Source of the DNA: Alicyclobacillus sp. SO9
Lineage (GTDB): Bacteria > Bacillota > Bacilli > Alicyclobacillales > Alicyclobacillaceae
Direction: 5' to 3'
DNA length: 64,000 nucleotides
Assembly: GCF_016406125.1 (NCBI RefSeq)
Contig: NZ_CP066339.1
Coordinates: 3,782,001 to 3,846,000 of the forward strand
The translations under genes and the position numbers were made by a program. Of the stretch, positions 44,025 through 53,522 are shown one piece after another. Numbering within the stretch: the first letter of the stretch is position 1; each line of letters begins with the position of its first letter. The notes beneath the pieces are model-generated. The model was not told the origin of the DNA. It made no database searches and saw nothing but the letters and a program-made list of their open reading frames with translations.

Positions 44025-44064
44025 ATCCATCATCCATCATCCATCATCCATCATCCATCATCCT
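44025..44064. repeat. Seven-bp tandem repeat CATCCAT, five full copies plus a partial one, upstream of the SDR gene
   Basis: Five full CATCCAT units and a partial sixth unit lie 17 bp upstream of the chosen GTG start and touch the alternative ATG. A seven-base period shifts frame or promoter spacing with each copy gained or lost. Confidence 0.9.
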
Positions 44065-44262
44065 GCACTATCATAGCACTTTCCGTTGACGGCACTCCAT
44101 TTTTGTGATGGTCTGCACACAGGCGTTTGTACTGCATAGGATACATAGAGAACAAATTCGGAACTAAGGCAGCCTCAAATGGCAGTTTATTACCAGAGGC
44201 TCACAAAACTCTGCAGCAACCAGGCAAGTTGACGAACGCACTGTAATGGAGGCTGATTCAAG

Positions 44263-44823
44263 ATGTATCCCATGGACCGAAATCAACACGAGAATAAACC
44301 CAAGATTTACTCCGGGCCGTTTTGGGTTTCTGATAATAACCACCCGCAACATGAGAACGATAGATTAACGATTATCGTGACGAACCCAACGAAGCGCGAT
44401 CTGTCGGCATCCCTAGATATCGAGCAGGCTTCGGCACCGGAATCATTTGGAAAAACAACTTTGCCTTTTGTGTTCTTCGCATCGAATGCACCCGTCTATT
44501 CGATTGGACCGACAAATATCTCACCTCAGAAAAGTCTGCAGATCGATCTCGATTTATCCATGTTCAAGGTAAGCGATTTGGCAGGCAGCGGTGCCCTTCG
44601 CATTACCAGTACTGGCGACTACGAGATTAAGCGCAACCAGGTTGTGGCCGGAAAATTGGAAATCCAAGTACTTGGCGGTGCCGGCCGAACAACAGTGACT
44701 GGCGATCCCGTTCCCGGCATCGACGTTCCCGACCCGAGCCTGACGTTTCATCTCCGAGACTTTGTCACCAATACATCAAGCTCACCAACTCAGCGTCCGC
44801 CGCAACAGATGCCCCCATTTTAA
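44263..44823 (+). CDS. Uncharacterised protein, beta-sandwich-like, Pro-rich C-terminus
   Basis: 186 residues with no signal peptide or helix. The N-terminus is polar (MYPMDRNQHENKPKIYSG); the middle shows alternating strands such as RLTIIVTNPTKRDLSASLDI and GALRITSTGDYEIKR, like an Ig-like sandwich; the end is PTQRPPQQMPPF. ATG follows TGGAGGCTGATTCAAG. Possibly a spore or surface layer protein, but nothing was recognised. Confidence 0.7.
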   Translation: MYPMDRNQHENKPKIYSGPFWVSDNNHPQHENDRLTIIVTNPTKRDLSASLDIEQASAPESFGKTTLPFVFFASNAPVYSIGPTNISPQKSLQIDLDLSMFKVSDLAGSGALRITSTGDYEIKRNQVVAGKLEIQVLGGAGRTTVTGDPVPGIDVPDPSLTFHLRDFVTNTSSSPTQRPPQQMPPF

Positions 44824-44959
44824 TTTGTTTCTATGGAATACTGTCCAAATAAGGCTGCCCTTCATTACAACTGCTAGGACGGGCCTCGCGAAGTGTCCCA
44901 TACAATGATTCACACGAATCTGGAAAAACGGTCTTCATAACTTTCGGTCCAATACAAAC

Positions 44960-44999
44960 TTGAAGCAGGATAGTAGCCGTTGGGCTTATCCTGCTTCAA
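44960..44999. terminator. Perfect 13-bp hairpin between convergent genes
   Basis: TTGAAGCAGGATA (44960-44972) and its complement (44987-44999) flank a 14-nt loop. It lies between the convergent genes at 44263-44823 and 45092-45628; U-tracts are poor on both sides. Confidence 0.55.
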
Positions 45000-45091
45000 T
45001 GTCAACTAGATTTTCAGTTAAATCTTACAATGTTTCCAAATGATGAACATGTATCAACAAGTACTGTAATGAACAAGAACAGCCATAACCC

Positions 45092-45628
45092 CTAGTTCTG
45101 CTTATGTGCTTCCAGTTCGATCGAAATCTTGACTTGGTCTCCAACGAGCACGCCGCCTGTTTCCAGAGCAACGTTCCAGACCAATCCAAAGTCCTTTCGA
45201 TTCAGGGTTGCCGCTCCGCTGAAGCCTGCTACTTCGTCTCCAGACATAGGGTCTTTACCTGAACCTTCATATGTCACAGCAAAAGTAATCGGTTTGGTTG
45301 TACCGCGAATCGTTAAATCACCGGTGACATCATATTTTCCGTCGCCTGTCTTCTCAATCTTGGTGGCGTTAAAAGTCAGTTCCGGATGATTCTCAACGTC
45401 GAAAAAGTCACCTGATTTCAGATGTCCCTCGCGGTCGGGATTTCTTGTATCAATACTTGCTACGTCAACCCAGAAGCTAATGTTAGCTGTGGTTAAATCT
45501 TCGGGATCGGCCTCAATAGCAGCGTCAAACTTCTGAAATGTCCCTTTCACCTTGGATACCATCATATGCTTTACGGAGAAGTCAATACTGCTGTGTGCAA
45601 CGTCTACTGCCCACTTCGCTTTTGCCAT
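45092..45628 (-). CDS. YceI-family lipid-binding protein
   Basis: 178 residues beginning AKWAVDVAHSSIDFSVKHMMVSKV, with ISFWVDVASIDTRNPDREGHL and the GVLVGDQVKISIELEA ending, all typical of the YceI lipocalin-like barrel that binds isoprenoids. No signal peptide, so cytoplasmic. ATG follows AAGGAGGATATAA. Divergent from the pirin gene, sharing a 168-bp promoter region. Confidence 0.93.
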   Translation of the reverse strand: MAKAKWAVDVAHSSIDFSVKHMMVSKVKGTFQKFDAAIEADPEDLTTANISFWVDVASIDTRNPDREGHLKSGDFFDVENHPELTFNATKIEKTGDGKYDVTGDLTIRGTTKPITFAVTYEGSGKDPMSGDEVAGFSGAATLNRKDFGLVWNVALETGGVLVGDQVKISIELEAHKQN

Positions 45629-45796
45629 TTATATCCTCCTTCACCAGATGTGTGTGTCTTCGATATTACTTTACAATAGTCACTTACGTTTTGTCAATTA
45701 GATATGCTATGCTCTTTTCGTTATCATAATTAAATTCAACGCACGAGTTTAACAAAAAATACGTAGGTTTTGAAGGAAAGGAGCACACTAAGTCAT

Positions 45797-46639
45797 ATGA
45801 ATAACAGAGGAATACACCGCGAGATTAGCAGTGTCCGGACAATCGAAGCACAACAGGACAGCAACATTCACTCTGTTGGGATGGTGTTACAGCCTGGGGA
45901 TTGGCAACACAACGATCCGTTTCTATTCCTGGCGGAAGACTGGTTTGAACAAGGGACTTTTGATGTACACCCTCATCGCGGCATTGAAACTGTAACCTAT
46001 GTCATTAGCGGTCACTTAAAACACTACGACAACAAATTCGGAGATGGAGAACTCTCGCCGGGGGACGTGCAGTGGATGACTGCCGGAGGAGGCGTGATTC
46101 ACAAAGAGGATCCCGCAGACGGAGAAACAGTGCACAGCCTCCAACTGTGGGTGAACCTTCCTAAAGAACAAAAAATGACAACCCCCAGGTATCAAAATCT
46201 CCGAAGTCAGGATATGCCTGTACGCCGAGAACAAGGGGCGCTTATCCGTGTGTTCTCAGGACGGTCTGCAGACGTGGAAGCGCCCACTAAAAACCACGTT
46301 CCAGTGACTATGGTAGAAATTAACCTGAAACCAGGCGCTTCCATCAGCCAGGACCTGCCTGCAGATTACAATGGATTTATGTACGTGCTTGAGGGACAAG
46401 GAAAATTCGGTTCCAATCAAGTCGAAGGAGCAAAGAAGCAAGTCTTGTGGCTCGGAAATGCAGACGGAGCAGAGGATAGTTCAGTAGAAATTCATGCCGA
46501 CACAAAAATGCGCGTACTCCTATATGCGGGACGCCCACTGCATGAACCTGTAGTCGCATATGGTCCCTTTGTCATGAATACCAAAGCACAAATCGCTCAA
46601 GCATTTGACGACTATCAATCAGGAAAATTTGCACATTAG
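45797..46639 (+). CDS. Pirin-family bicupin (YhhW/YhaK-like)
   Basis: 280 residues. N-terminal cupin with metal-ligand motif DVHPHRGIETVTYVISG, then WMTAGGGVIHKE; a pirin C-terminal domain ends with GPFVMNTKAQIAQAFDDYQ. Members act as quercetinases or redox regulators; the His-x-His, His and Glu ligands are all present. ATG 45797 with AAAGGAG 13 nt upstream; a TTG nine codons earlier overlaps the binding site. Shares a promoter region with the YceI gene, a pairing common in thiol or quinone stress regulons. Confidence 0.9.
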   Translation: MNNRGIHREISSVRTIEAQQDSNIHSVGMVLQPGDWQHNDPFLFLAEDWFEQGTFDVHPHRGIETVTYVISGHLKHYDNKFGDGELSPGDVQWMTAGGGVIHKEDPADGETVHSLQLWVNLPKEQKMTTPRYQNLRSQDMPVRREQGALIRVFSGRSADVEAPTKNHVPVTMVEINLKPGASISQDLPADYNGFMYVLEGQGKFGSNQVEGAKKQVLWLGNADGAEDSSVEIHADTKMRVLLYAGRPLHEPVVAYGPFVMNTKAQIAQAFDDYQSGKFAH

Positions 46640-46798
46640 AAACGGACGCTTTAAACACCTCGGACTCCGACGTACAGAAATGAGTCACAGCCAACGAAGA
46701 CTTATGGTGATCTCTCAATACCCTTCGTAACATGCGCCACTACTGAGCGAGTAGGCTTATAGTAGGGCGCAAATCCTTACTAAGGAGGAGAAATCACT

Positions 46799-47227
46799 AT
46801 GGCTCAAAAATATCGGTTGATTAAGACTGATTCAACAGGGAGTCGGTATTCTCCCTCCGCTGTGGACTCAGGTGCAAAAGACAACATACAACCAAACCAG
46901 ACCAGCCGCATACAATCTGGCTCTAGACCTAGTTATCAACCGGTAAAATCCCAACGAAAGCTCCGATTTTGGAGAACGTTTACTATTGTCTTGTTTTCAG
47001 CCGTAATAGTAGTGGCAGCCCTCTTATGGATGCATAACGTTTCGGGATCGCTGGGTCATATACGGCATTCACTCGTACAGCAGTCCCAGACAAATGCTCA
47101 GCAAAATCGCCAGTTGTCACAGATTCAATCGACTTTGCAAAGCATCCAACACGATTTGGCAACACTCGGGCAACAAATGCAGACCGACTTTCTTAAACTC
47201 TGGACGGCTGTCAGCCATTCCAAGTAG
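46799..47227 (+). CDS. Single-pass membrane protein with outer coiled coil
   Basis: 142 residues: about 60 polar cytoplasmic residues rich in Ser and Gln, one helix (TIVLFSAVIVVAALLWMHNV), then an outer heptad stretch (LVQQSQTNAQQNRQLSQIQS) ending in LWTAVSHSK. ATG follows TAAGGAGGAGAAATCACT. No family recognised; possibly a small divisome or envelope factor. Confidence 0.7.
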   Translation: MAQKYRLIKTDSTGSRYSPSAVDSGAKDNIQPNQTSRIQSGSRPSYQPVKSQRKLRFWRTFTIVLFSAVIVVAALLWMHNVSGSLGHIRHSLVQQSQTNAQQNRQLSQIQSTLQSIQHDLATLGQQMQTDFLKLWTAVSHSK

Positions 47228-47355
47228 TATATCTCAAGTGTGTCCTGCGGAGAATCGCGATTAGTGTAGCTCTAGGTTTAAGTTTTAGGGTTGAGTTTTA
47301 GGGTTTAATGAAGTAACAGTCGCAGCCATGACCGAGTGAAGATAACGATTTTGAT

Positions 47356-47383
47356 AAGCTGTCCTGACTGTTCAGGACAGCTT
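47356..47383. terminator. Perfect 12-bp hairpin
   Basis: AAGCTGTCCTGA (47356-47367) and its complement (47372-47383) enclose a CTGT loop. It sits between the convergent membrane-protein and GNAT genes; the U-tract is weak (TTTCATCTT). Confidence 0.6.
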
Positions 47384-47504
47384 TCATCTTCGCGCATTGT
47401 TTAAGTTGGCGTGACTCTATTGTCATGCCGCCAACTAGCTCCGTGAAGTTAAAGTTCACAGGGAGTTTGCAACACGAACCCGCTTATATTCACAAAGGAC
47501 CACT

Positions 47505-48050
47505 CTACAGAGGCTCCGACTTCAGAGAAAATTCACTCGCCAGAATCCCGTAGATAAACGAACTCTGCCATTTTCCTTTCCAAAACATATGCTCCCGCAA
47601 CACTCCTTCTTTGGTCATTCCTAGCTTCTCCATGATTCTTGCCGACGTAACATTCTCTGGCCTGCATGTCGCATAAATCCGGTGAAGGTTGAGTCTCGAG
47701 AAACCAAATTCGCACAAGGCATGTGCACTTTCGGTTGCAAATCCCTGCCCCCAGAACGCCCGATTGAAACAATATCCAAGTGAAGCCTGCTGGTACTCCT
47801 CGATATGTAGTCCGCTTCCACCAATCAACAAACCGTTAGCCTTGAGCGTAATCGCAAATTCGTATGTCACTCGGGGAGTTTGCTTCTGAGACACTAGCAT
47901 CCTGTCGATATATTCCTGTGTTGCAGCCTCCGAATTAGGTCCCCACTCCATAAACTGCACAAGTTCCGCGTCCGAAGCATAAGCCTGCACTTGCTCCCAA
48001 TCTGCTTCGATAAATTCCCGTATTATTAATCGATTCGTTTCAATTCTCAT
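47505..48050 (-). CDS. GNAT acetyltransferase (RimJ/RimL type)
   Basis: 181 residues starting MRIETNRLIIREF, with the acetyl-CoA-binding stretch FWGQGFATESAHALCEFGF and a typical LHRIYATCRPENVTSARIMEKLG ending. Acceptor unknown (protein N-terminus or small molecule). ATG 48050 chosen by family start; GGGGGACGAG lies upstream. A transposon is inserted only 68 bp upstream of the start, so its native promoter may be separated. Confidence 0.9.
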   Translation of the reverse strand: MRIETNRLIIREFIEADWEQVQAYASDAELVQFMEWGPNSEAATQEYIDRMLVSQKQTPRVTYEFAITLKANGLLIGGSGLHIEEYQQASLGYCFNRAFWGQGFATESAHALCEFGFSRLNLHRIYATCRPENVTSARIMEKLGMTKEGVLREHMFWKGKWQSSFIYGILASEFSLKSEPL

Positions 48051-48302
48051 GGCAAACTCGTCCCCCGCTCCATTTAACCCCTCTTTAACCGTCTTTGTGT
48101 GTTGACTCAAGACTTATCAAGAATGTTTCTGCCACGGCATAATGGCGGAAAGCTGACGGTATTGCCTGTCCAAAGATTGACGGATATACTGGCCTCATCC
48201 TAGGAATGGAAAAGACGCCTCCATTACCTGTGACACTGTTAGCGCAGTGCCACTAGAGGCGTCCCACATTCAACATGATCATTATAGCAGAATTTTCGTT
48301 AA

Positions 48303-48821
48303 TTGAGCAGTCCCCCGGTGTTTTTTGTTCGAAGTGAGGAAGTCATCCCATGTCCGTGTTGCCAGGGACACCTAGGGGTGGCAGGGAGTCGGCGTAGGGG
48401 TTGTATCAAAAGTTCTGGAGAGAAGATTCAACTCATCATTCGGAGAATGCGCTGCGAAGGTTGCAAGCGGATCCATCATGAACTCCCGAACCTGCTTGTG
48501 CCTTACAAACGTTATGAGGCTGAGAGTATTGAGCAAGTTGTTACACAGGAAGCCCCAGCCGTCGGAGCCGATGAATCGACGCTTCGCAGAATCCGAACAT
48601 GGTTTGAAATATGGTCTGTGTATGCAACCAGGTGCTTAGCTTCCATAGCTCACCGAATGGAGTTCCCTGTAGAGAATGGGTCCAATCCTCTGCAATTCTC
48701 ACTTCAAAGCATTGGACAGGCGGAATCTCATCAAAACAATGGATGGCTGGGGAAAGTTGTCCGTCCCATTGTAAATATGAATTTATGGGTACAGACCCGT
48801 TCTGCATTTTTGTCCGAATGA
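48303..48821 (+). CDS. Transposon-encoded zinc-ribbon protein (DUF6431-like)
   Basis: Up to 172 residues. Cys-rich N-terminus (PCPCCQGHL, then RMRCEGCKRIHHELPN), a zinc-ribbon pair, followed by PYKRYEAESIEQVV. Small proteins of this kind (recalled as DUF6431) precede the transposase gene in such elements; the role is not known, perhaps target or end recognition. The start is uncertain: TTG 48303 or the GTG 15 bp further on; no good binding site. Ends 46 bp before the transposase start. Confidence 0.7.
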   Translation: MSSPPVFFVRSEEVIPCPCCQGHLGVAGSRRRGCIKSSGEKIQLIIRRMRCEGCKRIHHELPNLLVPYKRYEAESIEQVVTQEAPAVGADESTLRRIRTWFEIWSVYATRCLASIAHRMEFPVENGSNPLQFSLQSIGQAESHQNNGWLGKVVRPIVNMNLWVQTRSAFLSE

Positions 48822-48867
48822 AGCCAGTCTACATTCATGTTATCCCTAGTTGAAAGAGGAGATAACC

Positions 48868-50223
48868 ATGAAAGATTGGAAAAAAGCGGAGGATATTGCA
48901 GCGTACAGGGTACAACTAATCTCCCCATTGTTAGCAGACGGACTCGATGGAGCGAAGGTCCGGGACATCAAGGCTCAGATCTGTCAACAGCACGGTGTCT
49001 CTGAACGGAGTTTACGCCGCTATCTGGCTCAGTATCGCAAGCATGGATTTGAAGGACTCAAGCCAAAAGGAAAGCAGCATTTCCACTCATCCTCGTCACC
49101 GTTTAAAGACCTCATCGAACAAGCCATTCTGTTACGCCGTGAAGTGCCAAGCCGTAGTATCTCGCAAATCATTCAAATTCTGGAGTGGGAAGGCAAGGCG
49201 CTTCCTGGACAACTGAAACGCAGTACACTTCAAGAGAAACTAGCGGAACGCGGATATAGCGCAAGGCACATGCGTATGTATGCGGAGACAGGGATCGCAG
49301 CGCGCCGGTTTCAAAAACGGCATCGTAATCAGCTGTGGCAGTCAGATATTAAACATGGTCCCTACCTCCCCATCGGTCCGGGAGGAAAGAAGCTGCAAGT
49401 CTACCTGGTAGCGATGCAGGATGACGCAACACGCTTTGTATTACATGCCCAGTTTTACCCCACTATAGACCAATCCATCGTTGAAGATTGCTTTCGGAAA
49501 TCCATCCAGAAGTATGGGGTACCTGAATCTGTGTACTTCGACAACGGCTCTCAATATCGCACCAAATGGATGTCCCGAACCTGCTCTAAATTGGGGATCA
49601 GACTTCGTTACACAAAAAGTTATTCGCCAGAATCCAAGGGGAAAATTGAGAGACTGAATAGAACGATTGACACATTTCTCAGCGAGGTGTCGTTGAACAA
49701 TCCTCAGACACTAGAGCAACTCAATGAACAATTCCAAGTCTGGTTAAGTGAGTGTTATCAACATCGTCCACATGCCAGTCTGGACGAAAATGCCAGTCCT
49801 GAAACCGCCTACCGCAGTGACCGAAAGGCGTTACGCTTTACCACCCCTGAGGCTGTAGCAGATGCCTTCCTGCACGCGGAAAAGAGAAAAGTAGACAAGT
49901 CTGGCTGTATCAGCTTCATGGGTAAAAAGTATGAAGTGGGCCTTTCGGTAATTGGACAAGCAGTGGATGTAATCTACGACCCGGCGGACATCAGCCAACT
50001 TACCATTGAATGTTCGGGCCACAAACCGTGGCAGGTCAAAGAATTATCTATCGGAGAATCTGCAGGCCAGCGGCCTCCACTTCCATCGCATTTGGACACT
50101 CAACCTGCAAAGTCCTCCCGCCTTCTGGATGCAGCAAAGGAGCAGCATCAACAGCGCCGTGAACGAACGACACCCGCAGTTCGCTACGAGGGGCTATGGG
50201 AGGGGGAAACCGAGCATGTTTGA
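48868..50223 (+). CDS. DDE transposase with integrase core (TniA/TnsB/IstA-like)
   Basis: 451 residues. N-terminal HTH (GVSERSLRRYLAQYRKHG), then a retroviral-integrase-type core with Asp160 (LWQSDIKHG), Asp225 (VYFDNGSQY) and Glu261 (KGKIERLNRT), a D-35-E spacing, and a C-terminal Mu-type beta-barrel (KVDKSGCISFMGKKYEVG). ATG 48868 follows GAGGAGATAACC. The last eight bases overlap the ATPase gene. All catalytic residues are intact, so the enzyme may be active even though its ATPase partner is broken. Confidence 0.92.
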   Translation: MKDWKKAEDIAAYRVQLISPLLADGLDGAKVRDIKAQICQQHGVSERSLRRYLAQYRKHGFEGLKPKGKQHFHSSSSPFKDLIEQAILLRREVPSRSISQIIQILEWEGKALPGQLKRSTLQEKLAERGYSARHMRMYAETGIAARRFQKRHRNQLWQSDIKHGPYLPIGPGGKKLQVYLVAMQDDATRFVLHAQFYPTIDQSIVEDCFRKSIQKYGVPESVYFDNGSQYRTKWMSRTCSKLGIRLRYTKSYSPESKGKIERLNRTIDTFLSEVSLNNPQTLEQLNEQFQVWLSECYQHRPHASLDENASPETAYRSDRKALRFTTPEAVADAFLHAEKRKVDKSGCISFMGKKYEVGLSVIGQAVDVIYDPADISQLTIECSGHKPWQVKELSIGESAGQRPPLPSHLDTQPAKSSRLLDAAKEQHQQRRERTTPAVRYEGLWEGETEHV

Positions 50224-51037
50224 ATCCTTTTACGAATTGCAACGCACCCCCTTTTCGCGAGATATCCCCACAGACGAACTCTATATACCGCCTGAACTCA
50301 AGGAGATTCTCGGCAGACTCAAGTATGTAGCAGAACGGCAATGGTTTGCTGTGGTAACGGGCGATTGCGGTATCGGCAAGACAACCACCGTTCGCAGATT
50401 CACAGAAGTCCTTTCCCAGTCGGCGTTTAAAACCCTGTACCTCTCAGATTCTAAACTAACGCCTCGGCATTTCTACAAGGGAATGTTGGAGCAGTTGGGG
50501 TATGAGGCAAAATTTTATCGTGGAGACGCCAAACGGCAACTTCATCGTGAGATTGAGATCATGCGTAGGGTTCATGGCCTACAGCCGGTGGCCATCATTG
50601 ATGAGAGCCATCTGTTGGATAGAGAAATGTTAGAAGAACTCAGGTTCCTACTCAATTTCCGTATGGACTCACAAAGCCCGATGTCCCTCATACTCGTGGG
50701 ACAAAATGAATTATGGGAACGTCTGAACTTACAATCCTACACTGCCATCCGGCAGAGAATTGACTTACAATGCAAACTGGAGTACTACGATAGAGCGCAC
50801 GTTGGCGAGTACATTGAACGACACATGGCCTACGCTGGGGCAGAGCACACCATCTTTTCCGAGAAGGCGGTTGATGAAATTTATCGCTATTCTGCTGGTG
50901 CACCCAGGCTCATTAACAAAGTCTGTACGCATTCTCTACGTAAGCGTCAAACCACGGACACATTGCAGCATCATGCCACATCTGCCAGTATTGAAAAGCC
51001 CCACCGGCTAGCCAGCGGGGCTGTTGTATAGGGTTGT

Positions 51038-52610
51038 CTATCGACGATGTCGGACTTGTTCCGGCAAGCCGTCGGACCAAGGTAACAGGGTCGCCAGTGA
51101 ATCTTCAACGGTCTGGTCGAGGTTAGGCAATTGTTCAAAAAGGTATTCGAGATAGGCAAACGGGTTCAGACCATTTTCTTTCGCTGTTTCCACGATGCTG
51201 TAAGCGACAGAACTGGCTCTGGCTCCGCTGGGGGCGTTACTAAACAGCCAAGACCGTCTTCCGAGAACGAAGGGTTTTATGGAGCGTTCCGCACGATTGT
51301 TATCTATCTCCAGGTTCCCGTCTTCCAGAAATGTAACAAGCTTCTCCCATTGGTTCAAGCAATAGTTTACTGCCTCGCCCAAGGTACTCTTGGGGAGTAC
51401 ATTGTCTTTCTGAGTATGAAGCCATGCTGAAAAAGCGTCGAGAACAGGTCGACTCTGTTTCTGGCGCTCCTTGTACCGTTTCTCTGTACTGGCGTCCTTC
51501 AGTCCACGTTCGATCTTAAACAGTTTATTGCAGAAGTCCAATCCTTCTTTGGCAGCCGTTGGACCTTTGCGTTTGCCTGCAGGCAAAGCTTTCAAAGCCT
51601 CATCAAATTTGCGCCGTGCATGACTCAGGCAACCCGACAGTCTCACATTGGGAATGTCATTGTACCCGACATAACCATCCACGTGCAGATATCCATGAAA
51701 TCCTGCCAGAAAGTTCATTGGATGTTCTCGTCTGCGTGTTTCCTGGTAGTCATAGAGAACAATGGGAGGTCCGTCCCGTCCACTGCGGTATAGCCACATG
51801 TAGGACTTGCTCTCTGCAGCTCTCCCAGCTTCGTGTAACACTTGGACCGTGGTCTCGTCTGCGTGGAGATACGTTCTTTTCAACAACTCTTCATGCATGC
51901 GCTCATAGATTTTGGCCAACCACTGATTCGCTCCATATAGAACCCAGTTGGCCAGCGTCTGCCGAGACAGCGGGATTTTCTGACGCTCGAACTGTTGTTC
52001 CAAGCGATATATGGCATGCCTTGTACGTATTTCTTATCCAGAATGTAGGCCAGCGTCGATGGGGAGGCCAAACTTTTCGGAATCACCGGCTCTGGCATCT
52101 GCGCCTTCACAATGGGGGTATGGATTTCATTACGTTCGCAGCGGCGACAACTATAGATGTATTGTACATGCTCAATGACTTTCACCTGCGCAGGAATGAT
52201 CTTCAGTTCTCGTCGAGTTTCTGTGCTCATCTCATGTGTCGGATTGCCACAACAAGAACAGATCTGCTCCTCCTCAGGCAGCCGATATTCAATACGCTCC
52301 ACAGGCAGGTCTTTGAGTAGCTCTTCCCGTTGGCCAGTTTGCTTCTTCTTTCGTTCGTACGTGATGGTTTCCTTTGGCTCTTCCGGGGTAGGTCTGCTTC
52401 CGACTCTGCCTCATTAAACAGCCGTGTTTGCAATGCGTCCGGATTCGTGCGTTCGCTGGATGCACCAAAACGCTTATGCTGAGCAAGACGGAGTTTCTCT
52501 TCCAGCCACTCTACCTTAGAATGTAACTCATCGTTTTTGTGCTTTAATGTTGTATTTTCATGCTGCAAAGCAGCGACCTCTTCTGTGGTCAAATCAGGTG
52601 ATTTACTCAT
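51038..52610 (-). pseudogene. tnpC: IS66 transposase TnpC, two frameshifts
   Basis: Three overlapping frames together give a full IS66 transposase. The N-terminal leucine-zipper part (VAALQHENTTLKHKNDELHS) breaks near 52385, where an extra base splits EADLP from the continuing [13 protein letters not shown]. The zinc-finger part ([16 protein letters not shown]) runs to about 52010, where GMP loses the next frame ([11 protein letters not shown]). The catalytic part contains [11 protein letters not shown]-like [21 protein letters not shown] and [15 protein letters not shown]. Sequencing indels are the alternative to real decay. Confidence 0.9.
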
Positions 52611-52678
52611 GCTATATCACTTCGACAAAACCTCAGAAAACCCTTGTTGTGACAAGGATTTTCGTGCTTTTTATCTAA

Positions 52679-53038
52679 CTAAATGATGGTCCTTGCTTTC
52701 ACTTTCGGATGTGCCTTTTTCTGGTGGACCGATAGCCCATCCAGAAGCCATCGCAACTCCCGCTGACCCATGACAATGGGACCCGTATGAGAGGCATCCG
52801 GCCACTGAAACCGGCCTTTCTCCAACCGGCGATAATGAATCCAAAAGCCGTTATGCTCCCAGTGCAAGACCTTGAGTTTGTCACGGTTTCGGTTACAAAA
52901 GACAAAAAGACACGGAGAAAAGGGGTCTAGGTGCAGAACCTCCTTCACCAGAACAGAAAGCCCGTCTATAGATTTCCTCAGGTCCGTAGGTCCTGGTGCT
53001 AAATACACACGCTTCTCCAGGTCAAACTCACCAAACAT
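52679..53038 (-). CDS. tnpB: IS66 accessory protein TnpB
   Basis: 119 residues. Starts MFGEFDLEKRVYLAPGPTDL, with LRKSIDGLSVLV and LFVFCNRNRDKLKVLHW, the invariant IS66 Orf2 signature. Needed for IS66 transposition, function not well defined. Start codon touches the tnpA stop. Confidence 0.95.
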   Translation of the reverse strand: MFGEFDLEKRVYLAPGPTDLRKSIDGLSVLVKEVLHLDPFSPCLFVFCNRNRDKLKVLHWEHNGFWIHYRRLEKGRFQWPDASHTGPIVMGQRELRWLLDGLSVHQKKAHPKVKARTII

Positions 53039-53358
53039 TATTCCGCCAACACCTGAACAACCTGTTTGAGTAGTGAGCGGTTGAACCCGTTATGTACTTC
53101 GACGGACGCCGCCCCCACGTGAACAACGAGTGCTGGTTCGGCGTCCTCTACCGAGTCCTCAACCTGAACGGATAGTAGCTTTACTCTGGGTGATGCAGTG
53201 GCATTGGTGGACGTCTCCTTGTCGAACTTCCGAGCCCAACGACGGAACTGTTTCACGTCGAGGTTGTGCTCCCTACACCAGGCCGCCGCGGTTTCACCAC
53301 TTTCTCGAAACTCTTCAACAAGCTTTCTCCAATGATTTCGCACTTCTTCTCTGGACAT
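53038..53358 (-). CDS. tnpA: IS66 accessory protein TnpA
   Basis: 106 residues with an N-terminal HTH (FRESGETAAAWCREHNLDVKQ) as in IS66 TnpA proteins and a variable C-terminus. Starts 84 bp inside the right IS end. Probably DNA-binding. Confidence 0.92.
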   Translation of the reverse strand: MSREEVRNHWRKLVEEFRESGETAAAWCREHNLDVKQFRRWARKFDKETSTNATASPRVKLLSVQVEDSVEDAEPALVVHVGAASVEVHNGFNRSLLKQVVQVLAE

Positions 53359-53522
53359 AAAAAAACACCCCTCCGATTGGTTTGAGGTTATTATCTCTCC
53401 CCATGAATCCTACGACGAGGTGTGCTAGGTTTTACGCTTACTTCTCTACTCTATGGTGTGCAAAATCGCCAACCAATTATCGACGACTACATTGTGAGCA
53501 TTGTGGTTCAAGGTGAACTCTC

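Larger units (their letters stand above)
50940..53441 (-). mobile_element. IS66-family insertion sequence (2502 bp)
   Basis: Ends GTAAGCGTCAAACC (left, 50940) and GTAAGCGTAAAACC (right, reverse complement ending 53441) are imperfect inverted repeats with the GTAAGCG start typical of IS66. An 8-bp direct duplication TTCTCTAC flanks it (50932-50939, 53442-53449), the IS66 target size. Genes tnpA, tnpB, tnpC run on the minus strand. tnpC carries two frameshifts, so the copy is probably dead. Confidence 0.95.

Noticed and set aside
44104-44119. Possible Fnr box TGTGA-N6-GCACA upstream of the SDR gene
   Set aside because: The right half-site has a mismatch at a conserved base and the context is not respiratory; kept only as a weak resemblance.
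47270-47310. Telomere-like TTTTAGGG repeats
   Set aside because: Only three loose copies in a short AT-rich stretch; no terminal structure nearby.
52157-52417. Plus-strand frames opposite IS66 tnpC
   Set aside because: Antisense to the recognisable transposase, with no independent support.
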